DNA of 6,685 bases from Bacteroidia bacterium (GTDB taxonomy: Bacteria; Bacteroidota; Bacteroidia; Bacteroidales; GCA-2748055): the NCBI GenBank assembly GCA_030596245.1, contig JAUVKN010000243.1, positions 1 through 6,685 on the forward strand, in the 5' to 3' direction. Both the position numbers and the translations under genes were made by a program. The notes under the pieces are model-generated. The model was not told the origin of the DNA. It saw only the letters and a program-made list of their open reading frames with translations, and searched no databases. Of this stretch, positions 1 to 6,685 are shown one piece after another; positions within the stretch are counted from its first letter, which is position 1; every line of letters begins with the position of its first letter.

Positions 1-55
1 CCATTCACTCAATAATCACAAGAAAAGTTAAATAATTACGGAGCGAAAATACAAA
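1..55. other. Short non-coding left edge downstream of the M23 gene
   Basis: These 55 bases follow the TAA stop (56-58) of the minus-strand peptidase gene. They are AT-rich, with no convincing terminator hairpin and T-tract. A minus-strand ATG at 4-2, followed by one base before the edge, could be the start of a following gene in the same direction. Too little sequence is present to decide. Confidence 0.3.
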
Positions 56-1048
56 TTATTTCTGGCTCATTGCAACGGCCTGGTATCTGTTTTCAGGCTG
101 ATTGGCCCGAGAGGCCAATTTGGTGTATTCCCGGGGAGAAAGATTTTCATAAAAAAAGTACATGGGATTGACAGTGCGGCCACTCTTCCTCACCTCATAA
201 TGCAGGTGGGAACCGGTGGAGCGTCCGGTGCTTCCAAGTGTACCCAATACCTCACCCCTGTTAAGTTTTTGTCCGCGCTTTACCAGGATCTCCTGCAGGT
301 GGGCATACCTTGAGGTGTAACCGAATCCATGGTCAACCACCACCTCTTTGCCATAGCCATACCTTCTGTTACCTGCGCTTATGACGGTTCCTTCACCCGT
401 ACAATGGATATCCAGACCATAAGGTCCGGCAAGGTCAATGCCGTGGTGTGCGGTCCGCTTATGTGTAAAAGGATCGTTTCTGTAACCATAACCGGAAGTT
501 AGCCAGCAGGGATCAGCAGAGGAGATGGGATTGATGGAAGGCTTACAGGCCAGAAAATGCTGGTTGGAGAGGGCCTCTTCGTAAATGTTTTCAAGGCTGC
601 TGGACTGGATCTGCATCCGGTTCGAGATCTTATCAATCCTTTGGGAAACATTAACAACCATTCCCGGTTCGCGAAGATTTCTCAGGTGAACATCGCGTTC
701 TGAACCACCGGTACCCGCCTCCCGGATCGATGCAGGAATTGGCTCAAGGCTAAGAATAGAACGGTAAAAGCGGTCGTCACGATTCCTCAATTCTGCCAGT
801 TGCGATTCAACCTCCTGCAACTGGTTATTCAGGGAGACATATTCGGAGCGAAGGGTGGTGTTTTCTTTTTCATAAATAGCCTGACGCGGAGTGGGATAAT
901 AACGTTCAAAACCGGATCGAAGCAGTACAGCAAGTGCAATTAATCCAAAGCTGAGAACCACATAAAAGCGAATACGCTGCTTTGGAGACAGCCTAACGCG
1001 CTCAAAACGAAGAGTATCGGAGTTTAGATAGTATTTACGGTCAAACAT
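56..1048 (-). CDS. Membrane-anchored M23 (LytM/lysostaphin-type) metallopeptidase
   Basis: This is a probable zinc endopeptidase that cleaves peptidoglycan cross-bridges, or regulates such cleavage, at the cell envelope. Numbering from the ATG at 1048 gives 330 residues. A basic cytoplasmic N-terminus (about 1-25) is followed by one hydrophobic membrane segment (about 26-44, VVLSFGLIALAVLL), then a charged, Gln/Glu-rich probable coiled coil (about 58-92) and a second helical stretch (about 130-160). The M23 domain is C-terminal (about 183-300). All catalytic positions are visible: the HxxxD zinc motif in HHGID (H201, D205), the central His in RYAHL (H250) and the HLH motif (H281, H283). The enzyme therefore looks active, unlike degenerate LytM activators. 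A GTG two codons upstream (1054) is an alternative start; ATG is preferred and has purine-rich AGAAGAAG upstream. The gene is divergent from alaS, an arrangement I recall from Bacteroidales. The exact substrate and any named homologue are unknown. Confidence 0.93.
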   Translation of the reverse strand: MFDRKYYLNSDTLRFERVRLSPKQRIRFYVVLSFGLIALAVLLRSGFERYYPTPRQAIYEKENTTLRSEYVSLNNQLQEVESQLAELRNRDDRFYRSILSLEPIPASIREAGTGGSERDVHLRNLREPGMVVNVSQRIDKISNRMQIQSSSLENIYEEALSNQHFLACKPSINPISSADPCWLTSGYGYRNDPFTHKRTAHHGIDLAGPYGLDIHCTGEGTVISAGNRRYGYGKEVVVDHGFGYTSRYAHLQEILVKRGQKLNRGEVLGTLGSTGRSTGSHLHYEVRKSGRTVNPMYFFYENLSPREYTKLASRANQPENRYQAVAMSQK

Positions 1049-1197
1049 TCTCACTTCTTCTGCGTGCTAAAAATAAAAAACCACACTTAATATCGCAAAT
1101 ATTAGTCAAAAAAATTATTTTTACACCTTCTAGCTATTTATTACGTAACTTACTGTTCCGGGTTACATTTATTTCATATCTAACATACAACGGCGCA
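1049..1197. promoter_or_regulatory. Divergent AT-rich promoter region between the M23 peptidase gene and alaS
   Basis: These roughly 150 bp separate two divergently read genes, so they must hold both promoters and both 5' leaders. The sequence is strongly AT-rich compared with the coding DNA on either side. On the plus strand, TACATTTA (1164-1171) matches the Bacteroidota -7 consensus TAnnTTTG at all but the last base. It would place transcription start near 1178 and leave a leader of about 20 nt, but no convincing -33 TTTG is present. On the minus strand, AATATTTG (rc of 1096-1103) is a one-mismatch candidate for the peptidase gene. A perfect 8-bp palindrome, TTACGTAA (1141-1148), lies just upstream of the alaS candidate. 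No Shine-Dalgarno is evident before the alaS ATG, which is usual in this phylum. The region is certain to be intergenic; the individual promoter elements are weak. Confidence 0.4.
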
Positions 1198-3828
1198 ATG
1201 ACTTCACAGGAGATCCGGGAATCATTTTTAGAATTTTTTAAGGAGAAAAGACACCATATTCTTCCTTCTGCTCCCATGGTGTTAAAGAACGACCCGACCC
1301 TCATGTTCACCAATGCGGGTATGAACCAGTTCAAGGACCATTTCCTGGGAACCCGGAAGCCCACAACCAGGCGAGTAGCTGATACACAGAAGTGTCTGCG
1401 TGTCGCAGGTAAGCACAACGACCTTGAGGAGGTGGGTCACGACACCTACCATCACACCATGTTCGAAATGCTGGGGAACTGGTCATTCGGAGACTATTTT
1501 AAAAAAGAAGCGATCACCTGGGCATGGGAATTCCTCACCGGGCGTATGAAGTTGGACCCGGACCGGATTTATGTGACCATTTTTGAAGGGGATTCAAAAG
1601 ACGGGGTTGAGCGTGATGTGGAAGCATACGACCATTGGAACGAATTTTTACCACCCTACCGCATCCTGAACGGTTCCAAAAAGGACAATTTCTGGGAAAT
1701 GGGAGATACCGGACCCTGTGGTCCCTGCTCGGAGGTCCACCTGGACCTGCGGGATGAAGCAGAGCGAAAAAAAATACCGGGTGTGGACCTGGTGAACAAA
1801 GATCATCCCCTGGTTATTGAGATCTGGAACCTGGTCTTTATCCAGTTTAACCGGAAAGCCAATGGCACGCTGGAGAACCTGCCCGAAAAACATGTGGACA
1901 CCGGCATGGGATTTGAGCGCCTCTGCATGGCCATACAGCATAAAAAATCCAGTTACGACACCGATCTGTTTCAACCCATTATCCAGGAGATTGCAAAGCT
2001 TTCCGGGATCCAATACGGATCGGATGGTTCCACCGATGTGGCGATGCGTGTGGTGGCTGATCATCTTCGGGCCATCTCTTTTTCCATTGCTGACGGACAA
2101 CTGCCTTCCAACAACAAGGCCGGATATGTGATTCGCAGGATCCTGCGCAGGGCTGTTCGGTATGGCTTTACCTACCTGGATCAAAAAGAGCCCTTTATCC
2201 ATACACTGGTGAGCACCCTGGTAAGTTCCATGGGAGATACCTTTCCCGAGCTGAAAGCACAGCACGAACTGATACAGAGGGTGATCAAAGAGGAGGAGCA
2301 ATCATTCCTCTCCACACTGGAGACCGGGATGCGGTTGCTCGACCAGCTGGTGGGAAATGCAAAAAAAGAGAAGAGCAGGATTATCTCCGGGAAGGAGGCT
2401 TTTGCGCTCTACGACACCTTCGGGTTTCCGCTCGACCTTACCGAACTGATCCTCTCCGAACAGGAGATAGAGGTGGACCGCGATGCATTTCAACAAGAGA
2501 TGGATGCCCAGAAGAACCGGTCCAAACAGGCCGCTGAATCCGAATCGGGCGACTGGACCGAACTACTCGCCGATGATGTGGAAGAGTTTGTGGGATACGA
2601 TTGGCTCTCCACAGAGGTAAAGATCACCCGGTACAGAAAGATTGTCACTAAAAAAAGGGAGTTGTACCACCTGGTATTCAACCTCACCCCCTTCTATGCC
2701 GAAAGCGGCGGACAGGTGGGTGACCGGGGCATCATAGAGAATGAGCAGGAGCGCGTGGAGATCATCGATACCCGCAAAGAGAATGATCTGACCATTCATG
2801 TGGCCAAAAAACTCCCTGTGGATCCCTCAGCTACATTCCTGGCCAAAGTAGACGAAGAGCGAAGGAACCTGACCACCAACAACCATACTGCCACCCACCT
2901 GATGCATCATGCTTTAAGGGAAGTACTGGGCGACCATGTGGAACAGAAAGGTTCGCTGGTGGAACCCCGCTACCTGAGGTTCGATTTCAGCCATTTCCAA
3001 AAGATGACCGAAGAGGAGATGCGAAAAGTGGAGCATATGGTCAATCAGAAAATCAGATTAAACAGCCCCATGGAGGAGCAGCGCTCCCTGCCCATGAACA
3101 AAGCTAAGGAGATGGGTGCCATTGCGCTGTTTGGAGAAAAATACGGCGATGCGGTACGGGTCGTTAAATTTGGCAACTCGGTGGAGCTTTGCGGGGGAAC
3201 CCATGTGAAGGCCACCGGTCAGATCGGCATTTTCAGAATCTTCAAGGAGTCCTCCATTGCTGCCGGGATCAGACGGATAGAAGGAATGACCGGCGAGATA
3301 GCCGAGGCCTATATCGACGAACACATGGATATGGTCAAACAGATCGCAAGTACCTTTGAGAAGCAGAAGGATCTGGTGAATGCTGTAAAAAGTACAGTGG
3401 ATGAAAACAGCAAACTTGCCAGTCAGCTTGAACGGTTCCATCAGAATATGCTGGGTGTGATTGTCAAAAACCTGGAACAAAAGATGGAAAGGTTTGGCGA
3501 TACCTCACTGGTGACTTCAAAGGTCGATTTAGATAATCCCGCCCACCTGAGGGACCTCGCTTTCCGGATCCGTTCCAGGTACCCCAATGTAAGCCTTATC
3601 CTGGGCGCAGAGATTGACGGGAAGGCCCACCTGGCCATCCTGCTCTCCGAAGAAGTCCAGAAGACCTACGACCTCAACGCCTCCAAAATAATCCGCGAAG
3701 TCTCCAGGGAGATCCAGGGCGGCGGCGGCGGTCAGCCCTTCTTTGCCACAGCCGGCGGAAAAAATCCGGCAGGCATTGACGCGGCATTGGAGAAAGCGAA
3801 GAAAATTGTGGTGGATGCAGTGGGCTGA
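1198..3828 (+). CDS. alaS: Alanyl-tRNA synthetase
   Basis: This cytoplasmic class II enzyme charges tRNA-Ala with alanine using ATP and edits mis-charged seryl- and glycyl-tRNA-Ala. At 876 residues it is full length, matching the usual bacterial enzyme. The aminoacylation core occupies about 1-460. It has the typical start (SFLEFFKEKRHHILPSAP), the FTNAGMNQFKD segment, RVADTQKCLRVAGKHNDLEEVG, the motif-2 region around HHTMFEMLGNWSFGDYF, and the class II motif-3 sequence DTGMGFERL (234-242). The editing domain carries the zinc-binding set H563 and H567 (HTATH) and C665 and H669 (CGGTH), all intact. The C-Ala domain ends in the glycine-rich GGGGGQPFFATAGGK near 841-855. The ATG at 1198 gives the standard N-terminus. 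It is divergent from the M23 peptidase gene and converges on fic with only a 30-bp gap. It appears to be single and complete, with no frameshift. Confidence 0.99.
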   Translation: MTSQEIRESFLEFFKEKRHHILPSAPMVLKNDPTLMFTNAGMNQFKDHFLGTRKPTTRRVADTQKCLRVAGKHNDLEEVGHDTYHHTMFEMLGNWSFGDYFKKEAITWAWEFLTGRMKLDPDRIYVTIFEGDSKDGVERDVEAYDHWNEFLPPYRILNGSKKDNFWEMGDTGPCGPCSEVHLDLRDEAERKKIPGVDLVNKDHPLVIEIWNLVFIQFNRKANGTLENLPEKHVDTGMGFERLCMAIQHKKSSYDTDLFQPIIQEIAKLSGIQYGSDGSTDVAMRVVADHLRAISFSIADGQLPSNNKAGYVIRRILRRAVRYGFTYLDQKEPFIHTLVSTLVSSMGDTFPELKAQHELIQRVIKEEEQSFLSTLETGMRLLDQLVGNAKKEKSRIISGKEAFALYDTFGFPLDLTELILSEQEIEVDRDAFQQEMDAQKNRSKQAAESESGDWTELLADDVEEFVGYDWLSTEVKITRYRKIVTKKRELYHLVFNLTPFYAESGGQVGDRGIIENEQERVEIIDTRKENDLTIHVAKKLPVDPSATFLAKVDEERRNLTTNNHTATHLMHHALREVLGDHVEQKGSLVEPRYLRFDFSHFQKMTEEEMRKVEHMVNQKIRLNSPMEEQRSLPMNKAKEMGAIALFGEKYGDAVRVVKFGNSVELCGGTHVKATGQIGIFRIFKESSIAAGIRRIEGMTGEIAEAYIDEHMDMVKQIASTFEKQKDLVNAVKSTVDENSKLASQLERFHQNMLGVIVKNLEQKMERFGDTSLVTSKVDLDNPAHLRDLAFRIRSRYPNVSLILGAEIDGKAHLAILLSEEVQKTYDLNASKIIREVSREIQGGGGGQPFFATAGGKNPAGIDAALEKAKKIVVDAVG

Positions 3829-3858
3829 TATTGGCAAGGGCTGTGATAATGTTTGGTT
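3829..3858. other. 30-bp convergent gap between alaS and fic
   Basis: The stops of alaS (TGA, 3826-3828) and fic (TAA, 3861-3859) face each other across 30 bases. I see no GC-rich stem with a T-tract on either strand here, so transcription from each gene may run into the 3' end of the other. Confidence 0.6.
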
Positions 3859-4662
3859 TTAAGCCAGGAACGTAAGAAATATGTCCTTCCCGCTTGATCG
3901 CTGGGTCTCGATTTGCCTGTCAAATTGTTTGATCTGCTGATCATACAGAAACTTCCTCATGGGTTGCGAACTCTCTGTCTCCCTTGACTCTATCAGCGAA
4001 TCAATGTACTCCTGGCGATCCTCTTTGTGAATTATGGCCGGAGTTTCTTTATGATACATCAATAAATAATTCATGATAAGCCTGGAAACCCTGCCGTTGC
4101 CGTCTGCAAAAGGATGAATGGAAACCAGGTCATAATGAAAATCAAATGCCATGTCGTAAATCTCTGATGCCGTTTTGACCTTGTCTATTTTCTTTCCAAG
4201 ATCTTCGCACAATGCCTTCACCATGCCTTCTACCTTCTGGAAATTCGGGTAAGACGTTTGCCCGGTGAAAACACCAATCTTCCTGTAGTCCCCCTTTGCT
4301 GAATCAAAATCCCCCCCTGGGACATGGTATTCCTGCCCCGTACCATGCATAACCCTCGCAGCTACAGTCCGGATGAATTCCGGGGTTACACTGCGTTTTT
4401 CCTCTGCCTCCCCGGCCACAAACATCAGGGCGTTATAGTGGTCCCTTTCCATCTGCGAATGTTCAAAGGGCTTACCCTTTGGGGTTATTCCTTCATCGAG
4501 AAGCAACTGAGATTCGGTTGTTGTCAGGCTCGATCCTTCAATGGCAGTGGAATGATGACTAATGAACATTAAGTTATATTTTTCCCAGTCAATGGCCTCA
4601 TGAAGCTTTAAGGACTGAAATGCACTTCTTTTTTTTATAAATAGTGTGATCGTGTTTTCCAC
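3859..4662 (-). CDS. Fic-domain protein, probable AMP-transferase with N-terminal self-inhibitory motif
   Basis: Fic proteins transfer AMP (occasionally another phosphate-containing group) from a nucleotide to a hydroxyl side chain of a target protein. The 267-residue product has the complete core motif HPFADGNGRVSR (183-194), including catalytic H183, the anion-binding GNGR and R194. An inhibitory (S/T)xxxE(G/N) motif appears as STAIEG (38-43) in the N-terminal part. This is the class II arrangement, in which the Glu blocks productive ATP binding from within the same chain, so no separate antitoxin gene is needed. The stretch around 124-140 (GDYRKIGVFTG...) fits the flap that docks the target. 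About 50 residues follow the Fic core, with no recognisable winged-helix domain. The start is GTG at 4662; no ATG lies upstream in frame before a stop, and the next Met (residue 32) would remove conserved-looking N-terminal sequence. The target and physiological role cannot be told from the sequence; no adjacent antitoxin is visible. Confidence 0.92.
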   Translation of the reverse strand: MENTITLFIKKRSAFQSLKLHEAIDWEKYNLMFISHHSTAIEGSSLTTTESQLLLDEGITPKGKPFEHSQMERDHYNALMFVAGEAEEKRSVTPEFIRTVAARVMHGTGQEYHVPGGDFDSAKGDYRKIGVFTGQTSYPNFQKVEGMVKALCEDLGKKIDKVKTASEIYDMAFDFHYDLVSIHPFADGNGRVSRLIMNYLLMYHKETPAIIHKEDRQEYIDSLIESRETESSQPMRKFLYDQQIKQFDRQIETQRSSGKDIFLTFLA

Positions 4663-4735
4663 TGTATATGGTGTATCAGTTCTTGACCAAGTTAAGCAAT
4701 TATAATATTCAATATGGATAAGTGCTCAGTGGAAA
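4656..4735. repeat. 9-bp inverted repeat bracketing the fic start region
   Basis: TTTCCACTG at 4656-4664 and its exact reverse complement CAGTGGAAA at 4727-4735 form an inverted repeat with a 62-bp spacer. The left arm overlaps the fic GTG start codon; the right arm lies just after the stop codon of the upstream multidomain gene. The arms could serve as paired operator half-sites or could be coincidence. By a rough count a 9-bp match in a gap this size is expected by chance in a few per cent of cases. Confidence 0.3.
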
Positions 4736-4743
4736 GGTTTTCC
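4663..4743 (-). promoter_or_regulatory. Intergenic gap upstream of fic with a weak promoter-like element
   Basis: This 81-bp AT-rich gap separates the stop codon of the multidomain gene from the fic start. On the minus strand, TAACTTGG (rc of 4687-4694) matches the Bacteroidota -7 consensus TAnnTTTG with one mismatch. It would give a leader of roughly 20 nt before the fic GTG. A TTG at 4712-4710 is only 15 nt upstream of it, shorter than the usual spacing, so the -33 element is doubtful. A TATAAT string (minus strand) also occurs in this AT-rich stretch. No T-tract terminator is visible after the upstream gene, so read-through into fic is equally possible. Confidence 0.25.
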
Positions 4744-6685
4744 CTAATTTAACGGCCCGAAATACCTGTCCAGCCAGTCCAGGGTTTCCCTGATGATATC
4801 TGCTTTCGGGATCCAGTGATCCGTATCGGATATAAACAGGCGTTTGTCTGAATCCGGTGTCCCAAGGAGATCATAAAAAGGCTTCACAGTGGCCTCAAAG
4901 GGGAATGTAGCATCATATTTCCCGTTCAGCATAAGCACCGGAATAGTCACCCTTGGAATATAATTGATTGGATCTGCTTCGGGATAAAACTCGCTCCAGA
5001 ATAAACCACCCACGATTAAAACACTTAGTTTAAGCCTGGGTTCTACGGCAGGGATCACACCACCCATATTACCTCCCCAGCTGTGCCCCATATATCCTAG
5101 TTTACTAGTGTCGATATCCGGACGGGTCTCCAGGTAATCCACAGACCTGCTAAAATCTTTCACCCACGTAACCAGGACATCTGTGTATTGATGTGACCGG
5201 AAATGGGGTCTCTCCTCGTCAACATCTCTTTCAAATGTCCCTTTAACAACAGGATACATTACGGCACACCCGTTTTTCAGAAGGAAGTCAAAATACCATA
5301 TTCCATTATCGTCAAATTCACTTGCACTTAATGCATAGGAACCTGGAAAGAACAGCACAGTCTGGAAAGGAGGTTCACTATTTTTGGGGAGATACAGATA
5401 GGCAGTTACCCTTTCATCATTATAAGCTGCATTAAAAGTAATTTTCTCACGGATATAATCATCAGGGCTGATATCCCGCTCTTCAATCACAGCATCCAGT
5501 GCTGTACTATCATAAAAGAACTGGTGCCTGAAGACATTGAATATGTTGTCGGGAACGGGTTCCTCAGCGTAATAATCCCTCTTCACAGGAAACTCTACAG
5601 GCAAAAAAGCCTCTTCAGGAATCTTCTCTTTGTCCACATATTGTACACACCGGAACCCGTTTTTGGAGGAACGATCAAAGGAGGGGAGCTGACTCCGGTG
5701 TGAATACATATACCCGGCATCATCCCATCCGCCCCCGCGGATAATATGTCCCGATTGCGTTTCATTCCAGCACCACTCCCTGGTATTTCCTGCCATATCA
5801 AAGGTCCCAAAAGCATTAATTCCCCGGTTTTCCCCTGCCCTTTCGGAACCCTTTCCATGAAAATTGCTGTTTTTTATTACGCTGGAGCTCAGATAATACT
5901 CGATGGTGGAATAGTAAAATCCGGCACCTGTGGCCCAATGGTCTGCGGTAGGAAGACTTTTACCTGCAAATTCAGCATAGGCTGCAGCTTCGTACCAGCT
6001 AATACCTGAAACCGGGTAATCTTCCCGGCCCTCTGAAAAGTCACTGGCTTGCCAGGTGGCCGGTCCCGGTCTGCCGCTCTTGTCGATAAGCTCAGCCATG
6101 GCCTCATCCCATGTCAACTCTTTTCCATCTTTTATAAATTTATGTTCCCAGAACTCCGGGTTCCTGTAACCACCCTGATCCATAAATTCCTTGAATTGTT
6201 TGTTGGTCACTTCATACCGGTCAATGAAAAAGCCATTCTTCTCATTAAAATGGTTGCCTGTGACCTCCTCTCCATATCCATCCACATAGACCATACCCTG
6301 TGGAATAGTTCCCTCCTGGAACAGCTTCCGGTAAAAGGTATCCTGGTAACACGATGCGATAGCCCTGACCTCTTCATAACCTGCCTTTTCTATTTTCACC
6401 TGGTAATATGAAGCCCATGGCAGTTCCAGGCTGTCAACAGGGGTTACTCCCCTCTTCTCCCACACCCCATCCATATCATCATATTTCCGAAGGTAGATGT
6501 CCGCACCAGGCGGATCGGTAAGTATGGTTAATTTCCGAATAAGAATGGATTGGAACTCCTGGAATTCAGGATCATCTGAAATATATTTTGCTGCTTTCCT
6601 GAGCAGATTGAATGCAGGGGTATATTCCCCATTAACTCTTAACTGTTCGATTTCCGGCAGGGCCTGCTCCTTGGCCCACTTGATT
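4744..6685 (-). CDS. C-terminal part of a multidomain protein: TPR-like/PEGA/FGE-like/alpha-beta hydrolase (5' end beyond window)
   Basis: The frame stays open from the TAG stop (4744-4746) to the right edge, giving 646 visible residues; the true start lies outside. Residues 1-45 (IKWAKEQALPEIEQL...) look like the helical repeat that precedes PEGA domains. Residues 51-110 form a PEGA domain with the hallmark LTILTDPPGADIYL. Residues 130-348 form an FGE/SUMF1-like domain: GMVYVDG, FFIDRYEVTNKQF, the YPVSGISWYEAAAYAEFAG block, FDMAGNTREWCWNE, IIRGGGW and GFRCV. Residues 410-646 are an alpha/beta hydrolase of the dienelactone-hydrolase/peptidase-S9-like type. Its nucleophile elbow is GHSWGG (S535, codon 5080-5082), with the acid D591 in GKYDATFPF and the base H623 in DTDHWIP. 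The FGE-like part lacks the copper-binding cysteine pair. Known proteins of this build often carry an N-terminal Ser/Thr kinase or DNA-binding/sensor domain, but that cannot be seen here. The ATG at 6474 lies inside the PEGA domain and is not the start. Substrate unknown. Confidence 0.9.
   Translation of the reverse strand, partial: IKWAKEQALPEIEQLRVNGEYTPAFNLLRKAAKYISDDPEFQEFQSILIRKLTILTDPPGADIYLRKYDDMDGVWEKRGVTPVDSLELPWASYYQVKIEKAGYEEVRAIASCYQDTFYRKLFQEGTIPQGMVYVDGYGEEVTGNHFNEKNGFFIDRYEVTNKQFKEFMDQGGYRNPEFWEHKFIKDGKELTWDEAMAELIDKSGRPGPATWQASDFSEGREDYPVSGISWYEAAAYAEFAGKSLPTADHWATGAGFYYSTIEYYLSSSVIKNSNFHGKGSERAGENRGINAFGTFDMAGNTREWCWNETQSGHIIRGGGWDDAGYMYSHRSQLPSFDRSSKNGFRCVQYVDKEKIPEEAFLPVEFPVKRDYYAEEPVPDNIFNVFRHQFFYDSTALDAVIEERDISPDDYIREKITFNAAYNDERVTAYLYLPKNSEPPFQTVLFFPGSYALSASEFDDNGIWYFDFLLKNGCAVMYPVVKGTFERDVDEERPHFRSHQYTDVLVTWVKDFSRSVDYLETRPDIDTSKLGYMGHSWGGNMGGVIPAVEPRLKLSVLIVGGLFWSEFYPEADPINYIPRVTIPVLMLNGKYDATFPFEATVKPFYDLLGTPDSDKRLFISDTDHWIPKADIIRETLDWLDRYFGPLN

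Noticed and set aside
1089..1103. AATAT...ATATT inverted repeat in the divergent intergenic region
   Set aside because: A 5-bp AT-only repeat is expected by chance in DNA this AT-rich.
1648..2301. Long minus-strand open frame of 217 codons inside alaS
   Set aside because: It lies entirely antisense to the conserved alaS core, and its translation shows no recognisable domain. It is a shadow of codon bias.
3058..3480. Minus-strand 140-codon open frame inside alaS
   Set aside because: It is antisense to the editing domain and following helices of alaS and has no motif of its own.
3756..3776. Inverted repeat GCCGG...CCGGC with an A-rich loop as a terminator of alaS
   Set aside because: It lies inside the conserved C-terminal glycine-rich coding segment of alaS and no T-tract follows, so it is explained by coding sequence.
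3859..4662. Fic as the toxin half of a two-gene toxin-antitoxin module
   Set aside because: The inhibitory motif is within the same chain and there is no small antitoxin gene on either side.
4731..4743. Small hairpin GGAAA-GGT-TTTCC directly after the multidomain gene stop as a terminator
   Set aside because: The stem is only 5 bp and AT-rich, and no T-tract follows on the minus strand, so it is too weak to call a terminator.
6049..6411. Plus-strand 120-codon open frame opposite the FGE-like domain
   Set aside because: It overlaps strongly conserved coding sequence on the other strand and its translation has no recognisable features.

Overview
The window looks like chromosomal DNA of a Bacteroidota bacterium, most likely a Bacteroidales/Marinilabiliales-type organism. 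The reasons are the divergent pairing of a membrane-anchored M23 peptidase with alaS, AT-rich intergenic DNA with no strong Shine-Dalgarno sequences, and the style of the proteins. This taxonomic call is an inference from remembered gene order and protein character, not from a database search. I found no rRNA, tRNA, CRISPR array, insertion sequence or phage gene.

Layout, left to right: (1) Positions 1-55 are a short non-coding edge. (2) A minus-strand M23 (LytM-type) cell-envelope peptidase with an N-terminal membrane anchor and coiled coil occupies about 56-1048. (3) An AT-rich divergent promoter region of about 150 bp follows. (4) alaS, a full-length 876-residue alanyl-tRNA synthetase, lies on the plus strand at 1198-3828. 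(5) A 30-bp convergent gap leads to a minus-strand Fic-domain protein, a probable AMP-transferase with a built-in N-terminal inhibitory motif, at 3859-4662. (6) An 81-bp gap holds a possible weak fic promoter and an inverted repeat. (7) The C-terminal 646 residues of a large minus-strand multidomain protein run off the right edge. Its visible order is a helical, TPR-like segment, a PEGA domain, a formylglycine-generating-enzyme-like (FGE/SUMF1) domain and an alpha/beta hydrolase. Its true start lies beyond position 6685.

The left half is housekeeping: envelope remodelling and translation. The right half is accessory in character. The multidomain protein is transcribed toward fic, but the 81-bp gap, fic's own weak promoter-like element and the absence of overlap mean that co-transcription is only possible, not shown. 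The most unusual item is the FGE-like domain fused to a hydrolase with an intact Ser-Asp-His triad. The FGE-like part lacks the copper-binding cysteines of true FGE, so it probably has a structural, binding or sensing role. Nothing here amounts to a clearly new biological system. The fusion protein and its cut-off N-terminus are the best leads.
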